Positions 32,976 through 44,263 of a stretch of 64,000 nucleotides of DNA are shown one piece after another. Origin of the DNA: Bacteriovorax stolpii (GTDB taxonomy: Bacteria > Bdellovibrionota > Bacteriovoracia > Bacteriovoracales > Bacteriovoracaceae); NCBI GenBank assembly GCA_945905815.1, contig CAMDQH010000007.1, positions 1-64,000 of the forward strand, given 5' to 3'. Within the stretch, counting starts at the first letter, position 1. The number at the start of each line of letters is the position of its first letter. The notes under the pieces are model-generated. The model did no database searches, was not told the origin of the DNA, and saw only the letters and a list, made by a program, of their open reading frames with translations. The translations under genes and the position numbers were made by a program.

Positions 32976-34396
32976 GGAGACCCCGACATCATTTTTAAAA
33001 CCATTGGTGCAAAGATAGCAACCAACACAGCAGGCAGAATAAAGAAAATCATTGGGATAAGAATTTTCGTTGCTGCTGTTGCACCGGCCTGCTCTGCTCT
33101 TGCGGAGCGCTTTACTCTCAACTCACTGGAAAGTTGTTTTAGAAGTGGGCCAATTGAAGCACCTACTGAATCTGCAGCAATCAGCGTTGCGCAGAATGAA
33201 TTTACTTCAATGATGTTTACTCTCCATCCTAGTTGGCGTAACCCCTCGGCCCTGGATGAACCAATTTTAGTTTCTCTGATTAGAGTTTCAAATTCTTCAT
33301 TCAATGCACCCGCTGGTGCTTTTTCAATCACTCGCTGGATTGCTGCCATAAAATCAAGACCTGCTTCTACTGAAAGAGCAAGCATGTCTACAATGAAAGG
33401 CATTGCCCTCAAAATCTCTTCCGCACGATTATTAATTAATCCGCTCAACCAGATATTGGGGTAAAAATATCCAACCAATCCCATGACTGGAGTAATCGAA
33501 AGTGGCCATGTTTCTTCCATAATAAAACGAACAATTAGAAATGCAAAAGGCCCACCTAAAATCATAAAAAACTTTAGTGCCATAAATTCTTCAGGTGTCA
33601 TTTCTTTTAAAAGACCAGCATTCGCTAGTTTTTGACGATACTTTGTTCTGTACTTTTGTTTATTCTTTCCCTGAGTCATAGGTAAAAAATATCTTTTGTA
33701 AAACGGACGAGTTATCTTAATAAATAAAGGCTGCTTTTTTACTTTTGCACTATTTTCAGCATCCTCTAGCGCTTCTTGAGTTTTAAATTTATCTTGTTCT
33801 TCCATGAAAACTCTAACAATAATAAATATAGCTATAAAAATAAGTAGAGCAGGAGACCATTTCAGCAAGTCATAATTTTCTTTCCACACTTCAACTTCGT
33901 CAGACTTTTGATCAAAGTACCTACCTACTTTGACTCCTGCGCTGAATTGAACTACACACGCAGCAGTTTTTGATTTCTGGTCTTCTTTTCTAATGAGTTC
34001 TAATGCAGAAGTTCCTTCTTTATCCAGAAAGATTCTTTCAATCATCCAATTATTGCTTCTATTTATTGTAATGGATGAATTAGGGCTAAAAGATTTGTCT
34101 CCACCATAAGTTACGGCATCAAGATAAAGTGTACATGCCATTTTATTTGCTACAGTCGAAATAACCTTTAATTTTCCAACCATACCGTTGGCCGTTTTAT
34201 AAAAAAAGATATCGTTTGTAAGTTCAGCATTAAGACCTATTGATGCTTTATCTAATAATTTCACTTTCTCGGAACCAACAATACATGGAATATTAATTTG
34301 AGAAAATTCTGCAGGACAAGATACCTGCGCCCACGATGTCGCAACTGGTAATATTAATCCCAAAAATATAAAAAAATTGTAGATGTAAGACGTCAT
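32972..34396 (-). CDS. TadC-like type II/IV secretion F-domain protein
   Basis: A 474-residue protein. A signal-peptide-like helix (residues 1-24) and a periplasmic part with cysteines (to about 175) precede a helix near 180-195. The C-terminal half carries a T2SSF (PF00482) domain: MLALSVEAGLDFMAAIQRVI, then IRETKIGSSRAEGLRQLG, with hydrophobic helices before it and at the end, most like TadC. The periplasmic N-terminal part is not usual for TadC. No TadA ATPase, TadB, pilin or other Tad/T4P genes are in the window. It is the first gene of the FHA unit, following a terminator. Confidence 0.8.
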   Translation of the reverse strand: MTSYIYNFFIFLGLILPVATSWAQVSCPAEFSQINIPCIVGSEKVKLLDKASIGLNAELTNDIFFYKTANGMVGKLKVISTVANKMACTLYLDAVTYGGDKSFSPNSSITINRSNNWMIERIFLDKEGTSALELIRKEDQKSKTAACVVQFSAGVKVGRYFDQKSDEVEVWKENYDLLKWSPALLIFIAIFIIVRVFMEEQDKFKTQEALEDAENSAKVKKQPLFIKITRPFYKRYFLPMTQGKNKQKYRTKYRQKLANAGLLKEMTPEEFMALKFFMILGGPFAFLIVRFIMEETWPLSITPVMGLVGYFYPNIWLSGLINNRAEEILRAMPFIVDMLALSVEAGLDFMAAIQRVIEKAPAGALNEEFETLIRETKIGSSRAEGLRQLGWRVNIIEVNSFCATLIAADSVGASIGPLLKQLSSELRVKRSARAEQAGATAATKILIPMIFFILPAVLVAIFAPMVLKMMSGSP

Positions 34397-34438
34397 GTCT
34401 TTATTAACCTCAAAGTAGAGAGTTACTTTAAGATTAAC

Positions 34439-34497
34439 AAAAAAAGGCTAAGTGTTGAAAATTTCAGGAAAAGGGAAAATTTGTCCGCACTTAGTCC
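34439..34497 (-). terminator. Terminator between nagZ and the TadC-like gene
   Basis: Leftward GGACTAAGTG (complement of 34488-34497, one bulged A) pairs with CACTTAGCC (complement of 34446-34454), followed by TTTTTTT (complement of 34439-34445). The 33-nt loop is long and could hold a second weak A/T stem. The stem overlaps the nagZ stop codon. It divides the mreB-nagZ and TadC-FHA units. Confidence 0.7.
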
Positions 34498-35564
34498 TTT
34501 AAAGGGATAGCAGATTTGAAATGCTCCATTAGCCTCTTGGCGTCGGGTGTATTAAAAGAATCAACTATTTTAGGAATATAAATTGGTTGATATACAGATA
34601 AATTCTCTTTTTTACATTTCTCAACTCGCATAAGTTTCTCTAAAACATCCTCACGTTTAAGACTTTTCTTTTTAACTGCTTCACGGATGGCCAGCAATGC
34701 CCTCTTGGCATCACTCATATCTCGGTAAAGTAACATGTCAGTACCAGCTGCAATTGCCATAACAGCAGCATCTTCTATACTGAACTTGTCGGATATTGCT
34801 TTCATTTCCATACCATCTGTAATGACAATTCTTGTAAACTTCGTTTCCTGGCGAAGAAACTCATAAGCTTTTGGGCTCAAACTTGTCGGTAGTTTTGAAT
34901 CAATCGAATCAACAAGAAGATGTGCCATCATGATAAATTCAACCCTGGACTTGGAAGCTTTGATAAACGGGATTAATTCTCTTTGCTTCAATTCTTCTAT
35001 CGTCGTTTTAACTAATGGGAGATCAAAATGCGAATCTTTGAAACTACTTCCATGGCCAGGAAAATGCTTGGCACAAGAGAGCAGTCCGCTTGTTTGCAAG
35101 CCCCTAATTGCCGCACTTATAAATTTTTCTACCTTATCAGCATCTGTGCCGAACGACCTATTACCAATTACTTTATTTTCTGAATTTGTAAGTACATCAC
35201 AACAAGGTGAAAAAGTTAGATTAATTCCACATGCCGCCAACTCCTTAGCTAGCACTTGATGAACATCAAAAACAATTTTAGGCGAATCAAGTGATGCGAT
35301 ATCAAGCATTGCAGGAAATTGAGTAAAATGCGTTTTAAAGCGCATAATTTTTCCGCCCTCCTGATCAACCGCTATAAAAAGAGGGTATTCATCACGGATT
35401 TTCTGGATTGAATTAACAAGTTCGGCAAGCTGGGCCGGGTCCTGAAAATTGTGAGAAAAAAAGATCACCCCACTTAGTTTTTCATTCTTAATGAAGTCAA
35501 TTTCCTCAGGCAAAAGAGAAATGCCTTTTATTCCTGAAATTATGAGTTGCCCAAAATTATCCAC
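34491..35564 (-). CDS. nagZ: Beta-N-acetylhexosaminidase (glycoside hydrolase family 3)
   Basis: Removes N-acetylglucosamine from peptidoglycan fragments during recycling. Family landmarks: the His-loop KHFPGHGSSFKDSH (general acid/base histidine), and ITDGMEMKAI with the nucleophilic aspartate. Also ISGIKGISLLPEEI and FIAVDQEGGKIMR. Length 357 is typical and there is no signal peptide, as expected for cytosolic NagZ. The start is GTG with GGGG just upstream. It follows a small lipoprotein gene by 11 nt, at the end of the mreB-headed unit. Confidence 0.95.
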   Translation of the reverse strand: MDNFGQLIISGIKGISLLPEEIDFIKNEKLSGVIFFSHNFQDPAQLAELVNSIQKIRDEYPLFIAVDQEGGKIMRFKTHFTQFPAMLDIASLDSPKIVFDVHQVLAKELAACGINLTFSPCCDVLTNSENKVIGNRSFGTDADKVEKFISAAIRGLQTSGLLSCAKHFPGHGSSFKDSHFDLPLVKTTIEELKQRELIPFIKASKSRVEFIMMAHLLVDSIDSKLPTSLSPKAYEFLRQETKFTRIVITDGMEMKAISDKFSIEDAAVMAIAAGTDMLLYRDMSDAKRALLAIREAVKKKSLKREDVLEKLMRVEKCKKENLSVYQPIYIPKIVDSFNTPDAKRLMEHFKSAIPLKD

Positions 35565-35575
35565 TTATAACCCCA

Positions 35576-36343
35576 TTATTCATCAATATCTGCTGTTTCT
35601 TCACTTGGAGGCACAATCGTAATACCTTGATCTATCCAAAACATTCTAACAAAATCAAAGTTCTTTGAAAAATGATAGATAATACTCTGGCCTTCAACAT
35701 GTACTGAAAATCGTCGAATGCCTTTATCTTCACCATCATATCTTAGTTTTGCAGGAACAAATAAATTTGATCCTACTCCTGAAAACTGATCTTGGACATA
35801 TGGATAGCCTTCCCACACAACATAAAATGATACCTTCTCATTTTTGTGACCCATGGCCTTGGTCAAAAGAAGATTGTGGTATAGGCAGTCTGGGATTTGA
35901 GAAAAAAAGCAAAACTGTTTTCCTTTTGGAACAGGTACATTTGATTTACCCTTCCATTTTTCTTCAGGACTATCTAGCTCTACTTGCATAGATTTGCTCT
36001 GGGCATCTAGACGCATTTTAGAGTCGTAACGCTTCCCTTCTAGCCACACAGTGAACTCTGAAGCAAATGGGCGCATGACCATAATTCGGCTTTTATTTTG
36101 TTTAATCGTACCAAGCTGTGAAACCATTATACTTTTTTCAAGAGGTTTGAGGGAACTTCCCTCATTGGCAGAGATCTGGGTTCTGGTAATTAATTTATTT
36201 TTAAGTAGCTTATGTTCACGGGTTAATAAGAGTTTTCCAGAACCATCAACGTAAGAATATTGTTGTTTGCTTTCTTTCGGGACACCTTTCGAAACGATAC
36301 CAGAGCAGGAAAAAATGAAAAATAGGACAACAGCCATTTTCAC
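35576..36343 (-). CDS. Probable lipoprotein of unknown function
   Basis: A 255-residue protein with a short hydrophobic N-terminus ending FFIFSC-S-G. The cysteine at position 13 after I-F-S is a loose lipobox, so lipidation is likely but not certain. The mature part is beta-rich and not recognised. It overlaps the PilZ gene by 4 nt and lies just before nagZ, so the neighbourhood is cell envelope. Confidence 0.6.
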   Translation of the reverse strand: MKMAVVLFFIFSCSGIVSKGVPKESKQQYSYVDGSGKLLLTREHKLLKNKLITRTQISANEGSSLKPLEKSIMVSQLGTIKQNKSRIMVMRPFASEFTVWLEGKRYDSKMRLDAQSKSMQVELDSPEEKWKGKSNVPVPKGKQFCFFSQIPDCLYHNLLLTKAMGHKNEKVSFYVVWEGYPYVQDQFSGVGSNLFVPAKLRYDGEDKGIRRFSVHVEGQSIIYHFSKNFDFVRMFWIDQGITIVPPSEETADIDE

Positions 36344-37152
36344 TTTGTAAAATTCTCGAAATCTTTATTAAAATCAATTGCTCTCAAAAGTTGATTGATC
36401 TTGCCCCCAATTGTGTCGTCAATATGTGAAGGTAAATGAGGAAACTGTAAACCGACTTTGAATTTTTTTAAATTTTTTCCAGCTATATAATCTACAATAT
36501 ATACCACTTTAACTTCAGGAATAATGATTGTCTCATCAGAAAACTGAAGGCTAACTTTTTTATAAATAAAATCTTTAGAAAAAAACTGAGCTTCCATTTC
36601 ACCAATGTGGAGACTTAGGCCACTTGTTGAAAGATCTTGAACTCGATATTTGACTGTTTGATGTTGATTTTCAGTTTCGCGAGATTCAATTAATTTAAGA
36701 AAGTTTTTAAACAGTGCTGTTTGATTGGTACGGCTCTTTAAATCGATTACATTTCCACCTTGATAAGCTTCACCAACATCAAATTCACAATATACTTCAT
36801 ATATTGGATAAGTAAGGAGCCTATAACTTCCTCTTTTTTCTGACTTAAATAGGTCATCATTAGACTCTAAAATAAAATGGTCAACGATACTTTTATTGGC
36901 CGTAACCTTAGTAAAAAAATACATGCCCTTAATCTCAAATGAGCAAAGTAGGGAAGTACCTTTTGGAAACAAAGTTGTTTTAGTATCAAGAATTATTTCT
37001 AGTCGGGATTTATCAAAATCTAGAATTTGGTAGGTGAATCTTTCTTTATGTCCTTTGACCCATATAGTGACTTGTCCCTTTGATTTTGCCAGCTGTCCCA
37101 GCCGGCTTAACTTCTCATTAGGATCAAGTTTACTGAAATAGGTTTCAGACAT
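36340..37152 (-). CDS. PilZ-domain protein (YcgR-like)
   Basis: A 270-residue cytosolic protein. The N-terminal half is a YcgR-N-like beta domain; the C-terminal half is a PilZ domain with the c-di-GMP-binding motif R-x-x-x-R (KRGSYRLL, near residue 108) and the D-x-S-x-x-G motif (DLSTSGLSLHI, near residue 186). Between them is an unusual 60-70-residue insertion. It starts 1 nt after the mreB stop. A c-di-GMP effector sharing a message with mreB suggests control of shape or envelope synthesis by c-di-GMP; this is inference. Confidence 0.88.
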   Translation of the reverse strand: MSETYFSKLDPNEKLSRLGQLAKSKGQVTIWVKGHKERFTYQILDFDKSRLEIILDTKTTLFPKGTSLLCSFEIKGMYFFTKVTANKSIVDHFILESNDDLFKSEKRGSYRLLTYPIYEVYCEFDVGEAYQGGNVIDLKSRTNQTALFKNFLKLIESRETENQHQTVKYRVQDLSTSGLSLHIGEMEAQFFSKDFIYKKVSLQFSDETIIIPEVKVVYIVDYIAGKNLKKFKVGLQFPHLPSHIDDTIGGKINQLLRAIDFNKDFENFTK

Positions 37153-37153
37153 A

Positions 37154-38514
<1,361 letters not shown>

Positions 38515-39081
38515 ATGAGTGATGAGAAAAATAAATTCCCCTCTTCTTTTGTTTCTAGTCAGTTTGTTAAATACATAGACAGTAAAGAAATCAAAGGGAT
38601 CGTGGAGGCTCTAGGCAATCAATTATCTCAGAAATATCAAGATCAAGATCTGGTTTTAATTTGCGTCCTTAAAGGAAGCATGGTTTTTACGGCAGACCTA
38701 ATCAGACAAATCCGCGGGGTTAAAGTTTATGTCGATTTTGTAAAACTTCAAGCAGTGGGTCGTGGTAAAGAAAATCATGGAACAGTTTGCATTAGCAAGG
38801 ACTACACAACAAACTTAATGGACCGGAACGTAGTAATCGTTGAAGAGATTGTGGATACTGGACGAGCGCTTAGTTTTCTAAAAAAACGAATTCTCCTTAG
38901 CTCTCCACGATCCCTCGAAGTTGTTACATTGTTTGATAAACCATATAAAAGAACAGTCAACATTCAGCCTGATATGACCGGCAAAAAGATTGATGACCAA
39001 TTCATAGTAGGCTACGGTCTAGATCTTGAAGATTACGGAAGAAACTTCGAACAGCTTTACTATCTTCGCTACCCGAACTAA
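38515..39081 (+). CDS. hpt: Hypoxanthine phosphoribosyltransferase
   Basis: Salvages hypoxanthine/guanine with PRPP to IMP/GMP. The PRPP loop VIVEEIVDTGRAL is clear (family form VEDIIDTG; the second acidic residue is Glu instead of Asp, a mild change), as are LICVLKGSMVF and the C-terminal DDQFIVGYGLDLEDYGR. The start at 38515 is chosen: AAAGGA lies 7 nt upstream and the resulting 188 residues match the family. The stop abuts the convergent LpoA-like gene with no gap. Confidence 0.93.
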   Translation: MSDEKNKFPSSFVSSQFVKYIDSKEIKGIVEALGNQLSQKYQDQDLVLICVLKGSMVFTADLIRQIRGVKVYVDFVKLQAVGRGKENHGTVCISKDYTTNLMDRNVVIVEEIVDTGRALSFLKKRILLSSPRSLEVVTLFDKPYKRTVNIQPDMTGKKIDDQFIVGYGLDLEDYGRNFEQLYYLRYPN

Positions 39082-41019
39082 TCACATAGAATCAGAACCG
39101 AATAACTTTACGATCTCACCATGAGTTATTGTCATGGAATTCATATTTTTAAGCCAAACGCCTTCTTTGAAAGACCAAGAAGTAGTTAAGCCTTTAAGCG
39201 GTTTTTCTTTTACTTTAAAATCAAAATCATCACGGGTTTTAACCTCGCCAGCAGCATTGAGTGCATCCGACCCAATCTTCATTGCATCGAGTGCAAGGAT
39301 TTCAATAAGTCCGGCCGGTTTGCCATATATTTCTTGAAATTTATTCAGCATCTCTTTGTTTATTTCATTTGGGTCGTTGCCAATAAAATAGAGTGTCCCT
39401 AAATTTTTCTGCTCTTTTACCAACGATTTAGAAACCCAACTAGGACCTCCAACAACTTTAATTCTATTTGCGTCATAGTACCCTAGAGTTGGAATTAAAC
39501 CAATTGCCTCTTGAGGGTAGGTTGCTAAGAAAACCCAGTCAAAATCAATTACTGGTGGAAGTGTTTGGAGACGACGGATTGATGTTTTTTCAAGTGCGTA
39601 GACATCTTCAAGAATTTTCAATTCCTCCGAGCGCTCTCGCGGATGTTTTAAACCAAGAAAGAGTTGGGCCGAATCCCTATAGTCATGAGTATTTTTGGGA
39701 AAAGTGGCAATGCTAGTGATTTGTACATTCTTCTGGCTGGCCTTGCGCCATATTTCATCAGCATATGCCTTGCCGCCCTCATTATCAGGAAAAATTATCC
39801 CCAAACGTTTTCCAAACTTAGTAATCATTTCATCAGATAGCAATGCTTCTACTTGAGATTCAATAGAACCTTGAACTTCAACTAAATGGTGATTTTTTTC
39901 TTCTTTAGGCAGATTGATCTGAGAAAGCGAGATGTAAAGCACACCGTATTTTCGAGCTTCTAAATATTCGGCTTTAGCGGCTTCAGGGAACAAGCCACCT
40001 ATTATAAATGAAACTTTTTCTTCGCGAATCAAATCTAAAACAGCCTGAGCGCCTTGTGCCGGAGAATCCAACGAATCCTTAGTGTGTATCTTAAATCCCT
40101 CATTCAATCCCAGAATTTTCAATCCAACTTCAACACCTATAGCAGCTTTTTGGCCGTAGCTCGCTTTATCACCGGTCAATGGTAATACAAGACCTATATC
40201 ATTAAGGCTAACTCTAGCGGTGTTCTCCATTCTAAGTTCAAATTCATTTACAAACTTTTTCACTTCTTCATTTTCACCATACGATGATTTTAGCCAGCTA
40301 ACAACATCGCCAGCACCACTTTTGTCTCCACTCACATACCTTGACTCTGCCTCAATTTGCGCGAGATTTGCCGCTGCAAGATTATTAGAGTTATTAAATT
40401 TCTCAAAGAGCTCAATTTTTTGGTCTAAATTTAATTTTTTAAAAGACTCCTTCATTGGTTCATAGAAATTAGAGTTTTGAATTTCACCATATGTTTTGAA
40501 ATGTCGTAATAAAGTAAGGGAAGACTTTACTACCATTTCAGCATTTTCAAATTTTTTGCCATAAGCTAGTTCCAGTTGGGCAAATTTTTTACTTTCACTT
40601 TCATTCAACATTTTAGTATCAATATTTTTCAAATGATTTCTAAGCTCTGCAAATTGATTTAACTTGTAGTGACCACTTGCCATATTAAGCTGTACTTGAG
40701 AATAAATTTGAGTGTCTTTGGGTGAATACTTTTGAGCAACTTCAAAATTTAGAATAGCCTTATCAACTTCATTCAAATTAAAAAGGATAACTCCCTTTAA
40801 ATTATATTTTAATGCTTTTTCTAAAGGAGAAATGGTGTTGTCATTCAGTTCAGACAACTTTGCCAAGGCCATCTTAAGCTGATCAGCTTTTATTAGTTCA
40901 CGTGTCTCTGTCAGTTTATTTTTTGCAAAATCTGAAATCTCACTTTCATCGCTCTTTTGAGTCGTTCTATGTGAACAGGCAGTTAATAGTATAAATAAAA
41001 ATGCGAGAGCAAAACGCAT
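39082..41019 (-). CDS. LpoA-like penicillin-binding protein activator lipoprotein
   Basis: A 645-residue outer-membrane lipoprotein: signal peptide with lipobox LLTAC (Cys15), residues about 30-260 of TPR-like helical repeats, then a type I periplasmic-binding-protein fold (IGLVLPLTGDKASYGQKAAIGVEVGLK... through the DAMKIGSDALNAAG end). This is the domain order of E. coli LpoA (PBP1A activator, 678 residues). A generic amino-acid-binding role is an alternative, but the TPR N-terminus and lipidation favour LpoA. Confidence 0.85.
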   Translation of the reverse strand: MRFALAFLFILLTACSHRTTQKSDESEISDFAKNKLTETRELIKADQLKMALAKLSELNDNTISPLEKALKYNLKGVILFNLNEVDKAILNFEVAQKYSPKDTQIYSQVQLNMASGHYKLNQFAELRNHLKNIDTKMLNESESKKFAQLELAYGKKFENAEMVVKSSLTLLRHFKTYGEIQNSNFYEPMKESFKKLNLDQKIELFEKFNNSNNLAAANLAQIEAESRYVSGDKSGAGDVVSWLKSSYGENEEVKKFVNEFELRMENTARVSLNDIGLVLPLTGDKASYGQKAAIGVEVGLKILGLNEGFKIHTKDSLDSPAQGAQAVLDLIREEKVSFIIGGLFPEAAKAEYLEARKYGVLYISLSQINLPKEEKNHHLVEVQGSIESQVEALLSDEMITKFGKRLGIIFPDNEGGKAYADEIWRKASQKNVQITSIATFPKNTHDYRDSAQLFLGLKHPRERSEELKILEDVYALEKTSIRRLQTLPPVIDFDWVFLATYPQEAIGLIPTLGYYDANRIKVVGGPSWVSKSLVKEQKNLGTLYFIGNDPNEINKEMLNKFQEIYGKPAGLIEILALDAMKIGSDALNAAGEVKTRDDFDFKVKEKPLKGLTTSWSFKEGVWLKNMNSMTITHGEIVKLFGSDSM

Positions 41020-41077
41020 GATAGTCCCTTTGGTCTTAAGTACCAGAACATTTTAACTTCCATCGGGATAAAAGTCA

Positions 41078-41106
41078 GAAAAAAAGGGCCCTGCAACAGG
41101 CCCTTT
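41078..41106 (-). terminator. Rho-independent terminator after dnaJ
   Basis: Perfect 8-bp stem AAAGGGCC / GGCCCTTT (41083-41090, 41099-41106), loop CTGCAACA; leftward it is followed by a T-run (complement of the A-run before 41083). Ends the grpE-dnaK-dnaJ unit. Confidence 0.9.
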
Positions 41107-41117
41107 AAATGATAAAG

Positions 41118-42257
41118 TTATTGAAAAAGCTCTTTGACCCTATTAAAGAAACCCTTCGTCATGGGATTGGAACTATTTTGCTCCAACTCTGAGAGATTCT
41201 TGAATAATTCTCTCTGCTCTTTAGAAAGTTTGGCCGGGGTTTCGACATGGATAGTTATAATTTGATCACCAAATCCGTATCCCCCTAGCTTGGTAACACC
41301 CTTATTTCTAAGTTTCATTTTTTGGCCGGCTTGGGTTCCCTCAGGAATCTTCATGGATACCCTGCCTCCCAAGGTGGGGACTTCAATTTCACATCCAAGT
41401 GCAGCCTGGGAAAAACTTATAGGGACTTCGCATAGAACATCATATTCATCACGTTTAAAAAACTCATGGTCCTGTATATGAATCAAAACATATAAATCAC
41501 CGCCAGGGCCGCCATTTGTACCAGCATCGCCTTGACCAGAAAGTTTAAGTCTTTGACCTTCATCAATTCCAGCAGGAACCTTAACTGATAATTTTTCTCT
41601 TTTCTTAGTTCGACCGCGACCGCTACAAGTCTCACACGGATCTTTGATCATTTGGCCTGAGCCATGACATCTTGGACAAGGTTGAGCAATTGTAAAAAAT
41701 CCTTGTTGCCGTCTTATTTCACCATGCCCATGACAGGTTTCGCATGTTGCTGGTCCAGAACCTTTTTTAGCGCCAGTTCCACTGCAAGTTTCGCACTGGC
41801 ACGACCGATTAATTTGTAATTCTTTTTCGACACCAAATGCAGCTTCTTCAAAAGCGACAAACATTTCTGATTGGAGATCACCACCTGCAGTTGCACGGGA
41901 ACGTCCACGTCCACCTCTTGCGCCTCGACTTCTTTGACCGCCAAGAATATCACCGAAGATATCTCCGAAAATATCACCTAAATCACCGAAGTCTCCTCCG
42001 CCTTGAAATCCACCGCCGCCTCCTCCGCCCTGTTCAGCAGCATGGCCAACACGGTCATACATCTGGCGTTTTTGATCATCCATTAAAATATCTGCGGCAT
42101 GCGAAGCTTCTTTAAATTTGGCTTCAGCTTCTGGGTTCCCTGGATTTTTATCCGGGTGATGTTGCATTGCCAATTTCCTGTATGCTTTTTTCAATTCATC
42201 TTTGGTTGCCCCACGGGACACACCAAGCACATCGTAATAATCTCGTTTATCGCTCAT
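41118..42257 (-). CDS. dnaJ: Chaperone DnaJ (type I)
   Basis: Hsp40 co-chaperone that stimulates DnaK ATPase. J-domain with HPD (HHPDKNPG), Gly/Phe linker rich in glycine (from about residue 77), zinc-finger region with four C-x-x-C-x-G-x-G repeats ([42 protein letters not shown]) and the C-terminal substrate domain. Full length (379). Third gene of grpE-dnaK-dnaJ, 58 nt after dnaK, with a hairpin in that gap. Confidence 0.99.
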   Translation of the reverse strand: MSDKRDYYDVLGVSRGATKDELKKAYRKLAMQHHPDKNPGNPEAEAKFKEASHAADILMDDQKRQMYDRVGHAAEQGGGGGGGFQGGGDFGDLGDIFGDIFGDILGGQRSRGARGGRGRSRATAGGDLQSEMFVAFEEAAFGVEKELQINRSCQCETCSGTGAKKGSGPATCETCHGHGEIRRQQGFFTIAQPCPRCHGSGQMIKDPCETCSGRGRTKKREKLSVKVPAGIDEGQRLKLSGQGDAGTNGGPGGDLYVLIHIQDHEFFKRDEYDVLCEVPISFSQAALGCEIEVPTLGGRVSMKIPEGTQAGQKMKLRNKGVTKLGGYGFGDQIITIHVETPAKLSKEQRELFKNLSELEQNSSNPMTKGFFNRVKELFQ

Positions 42258-42265
42258 AATGAATA

Positions 42266-42289
42266 AGCCCCTTAACGAATTAAGGGGCT
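42266..42289 (-). other. Hairpin between dnaK and dnaJ
   Basis: Perfect 10-bp stem AGCCCCTTAA / TTAAGGGGCT (42266-42275, 42280-42289) with tetraloop CGAA/TTCG. In the leftward RNA it lies 9 nt before the dnaJ ATG and has no T-run. Could lower dnaJ translation or act as a partial terminator or processing signal; no canonical terminator tail was seen. Confidence 0.6.
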
Positions 42290-42315
42290 CCTTTAAAAAT
42301 CAAATATCTATAAAA

Positions 42316-44238
42316 TTAAACTTCTTTGTAATCAGCATCTACCACATCGTCTCCATCTTCTTTCTTTTTGGAATCCGATTCTGCTGCGCCTTCCGGACCG
42401 GCACCTTGACCGGGGCCAGCTCCTTCAGCTCCAGTTCCTTGATACATGTACTGGGCAAGGCCATGAGCCACGTTTTGTAATCTTTCAGTCGCTGCTTTAA
42501 TTTCGTCCAAAGACTCTGAGGTGAGTTTAGTTTTAGCTTCACTTATTGCTCCTTCAAGCTCGGCTTTTTTATCCGCAGGAATTTTATCTGCAGAATCTTT
42601 AAGTGCTTTTTCTGATGCGAAAACCAGGCTGTCTAGACTGTTACGCCCATCAACCACTTCACGACGTTTTTTGTCCGACTCACGGTTTTTATCAGCATCT
42701 GCAACCATCTCTTTAATCTGAGCTTCAGATAAACCAGAGTTAGAAGTGATTACGATATTTTGTGATTTTCCAGTGGCCTTATCAATAGCGTTTACGTGAA
42801 CGATACCGTTGGCATCAATATCAAACACAACTTCAATTTGCGGTACACCTCGAGCCGCTGGATTAATTCCAGTCAGGTCGAATTTACCTAAAGTTTTGTT
42901 ATCGTTTGCGAACTCACGCTCACCTTGTAGAACATGAATCGAAACAGCTGGCTGATTATCAACAGCAGTTGAGAAAACTTGTGATTTCTTGGTTGGAATA
43001 GTGGTGTTTTTTTCAATAATTTTAGTAAATACACCACCAAGAGTTTCAATACCAAGTGAAAGAGGAGTTACGTCTAAAAGAAGAACGTCCTTCACATCGC
43101 CCGAAAGTACTCCACCCTGAATTGCAGCTCCAGCAGCTACAACTTCATCCGGGTTTACACCTTTAGAAGGCTCTTTACCGAAAATTTCTTTTACCTTCGC
43201 TTGAACGATCGGCATACGAGTCGCACCACCAACAAGAATGACTTCGTGAATTTCAGCTAATGAAAGACCAGAATCTTTGATCGCCATTTTACACGGGCCA
43301 ACTAACTTATCAATCAAATCACCAATAAGAGATTCAAACTTAGCTCTCGAAAGATTCAAGTTCATATGCTTAGGACCAGAAGCATCCATAGTAATAAACG
43401 GAAGGTTAATATCAGTTTGAGTTACCGAAGAAAGCTCGTGTTTAGCTTTTTCAGCTGCTTCTTTTAAACGCTGAAGCGCCATCTTATCATTTTTGAGGTC
43501 AATGCTTGTTTCTTTCTTAAATTCTTCAGCAAGCCAGTTAATGATTCGGTAATCAAAATCTTCACCACCAAGGAAAGTATCCCCGTTGGTAGATTTTACT
43601 TCGAACACACCATCAGTTGTGATTTCAAGAACAGAAACATCGAACGTACCGCCCCCTAGATCGAAAACTGCAATGTTCTTATCTTTTTTCGTATCAAGGC
43701 CATAAGCAAGTGCTGCAGCAGTTGGCTCATTGATGATTCGCTTAACATCAAGACCAGCAATACGACCGGCATCTTTAGTTGCTTGTCTTTGGGCATCGTT
43801 GAAATAAGCAGGAACAGTAATTACTGCTTCAGTTACTGTCTGACCTAAGTAGTCTTCAGCTGCTTTTTTCATTTTTTCAAGAATTTTGGCAGAAATTTCT
43901 TCTGGAGAAAATTCTTTACCATCAACTTTCACCCAAGCATCGCCGTTTTTATTTGAGAACATTTCGAAAGGTGCAACTGCTTTAAAGTGCTGAACACCTT
44001 TATCGCTAAATTTACGACCTACCAAACGTTTAATACCAAACAAAGTTTTTGTAGGATTTGTAACCGCTTGACGTTTCGCTACCTGACCAACCACGATTTC
44101 ACCATTACTAGCAAAACCAACAATTGATGGTGTTGTATTATGTCCCTCTGCATTCGGAACAATCTTATAAACTCCATTTTCCATGACAGCTACACATGAG
44201 TTTGTTGTACCTAAGTCAATTCCAATAATTTTTCCCAT
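42316..44238 (-). CDS. dnaK: Chaperone DnaK (Hsp70)
   Basis: ATP-dependent chaperone, 640 residues. N-terminal [57 protein letters not shown] and the substrate domain [17 protein letters not shown]; tail ends in [11 protein letters not shown], the usual co-chaperone-binding type. Second gene in the order grpE-dnaK-dnaJ, starting 25 nt after grpE. Confidence 0.99.
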   Translation of the reverse strand: MGKIIGIDLGTTNSCVAVMENGVYKIVPNAEGHNTTPSIVGFASNGEIVVGQVAKRQAVTNPTKTLFGIKRLVGRKFSDKGVQHFKAVAPFEMFSNKNGDAWVKVDGKEFSPEEISAKILEKMKKAAEDYLGQTVTEAVITVPAYFNDAQRQATKDAGRIAGLDVKRIINEPTAAALAYGLDTKKDKNIAVFDLGGGTFDVSVLEITTDGVFEVKSTNGDTFLGGEDFDYRIINWLAEEFKKETSIDLKNDKMALQRLKEAAEKAKHELSSVTQTDINLPFITMDASGPKHMNLNLSRAKFESLIGDLIDKLVGPCKMAIKDSGLSLAEIHEVILVGGATRMPIVQAKVKEIFGKEPSKGVNPDEVVAAGAAIQGGVLSGDVKDVLLLDVTPLSLGIETLGGVFTKIIEKNTTIPTKKSQVFSTAVDNQPAVSIHVLQGEREFANDNKTLGKFDLTGINPAARGVPQIEVVFDIDANGIVHVNAIDKATGKSQNIVITSNSGLSEAQIKEMVADADKNRESDKKRREVVDGRNSLDSLVFASEKALKDSADKIPADKKAELEGAISEAKTKLTSESLDEIKAATERLQNVAHGLAQYMYQGTGAEGAGPGQGAGPEGAAESDSKKKEDGDDVVDADYKEV

Positions 44239-44263
44239 ATAATTCTCCTTATTACTTACCGTT

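Noticed and set aside
32964-33464. 166-residue plus-strand frame over the TadC-like gene
   Set aside because: Antisense to a convincing gene in a tight operon; no ribosome binding site and no recognisable domain.
34405-34440. Promoter TTGTTA-N17-TACTTT for the TadC-like gene
   Set aside because: The spacing is right, but the start would fall only about 9 nt before the ATG and after the candidate ribosome binding site, so I do not list it.
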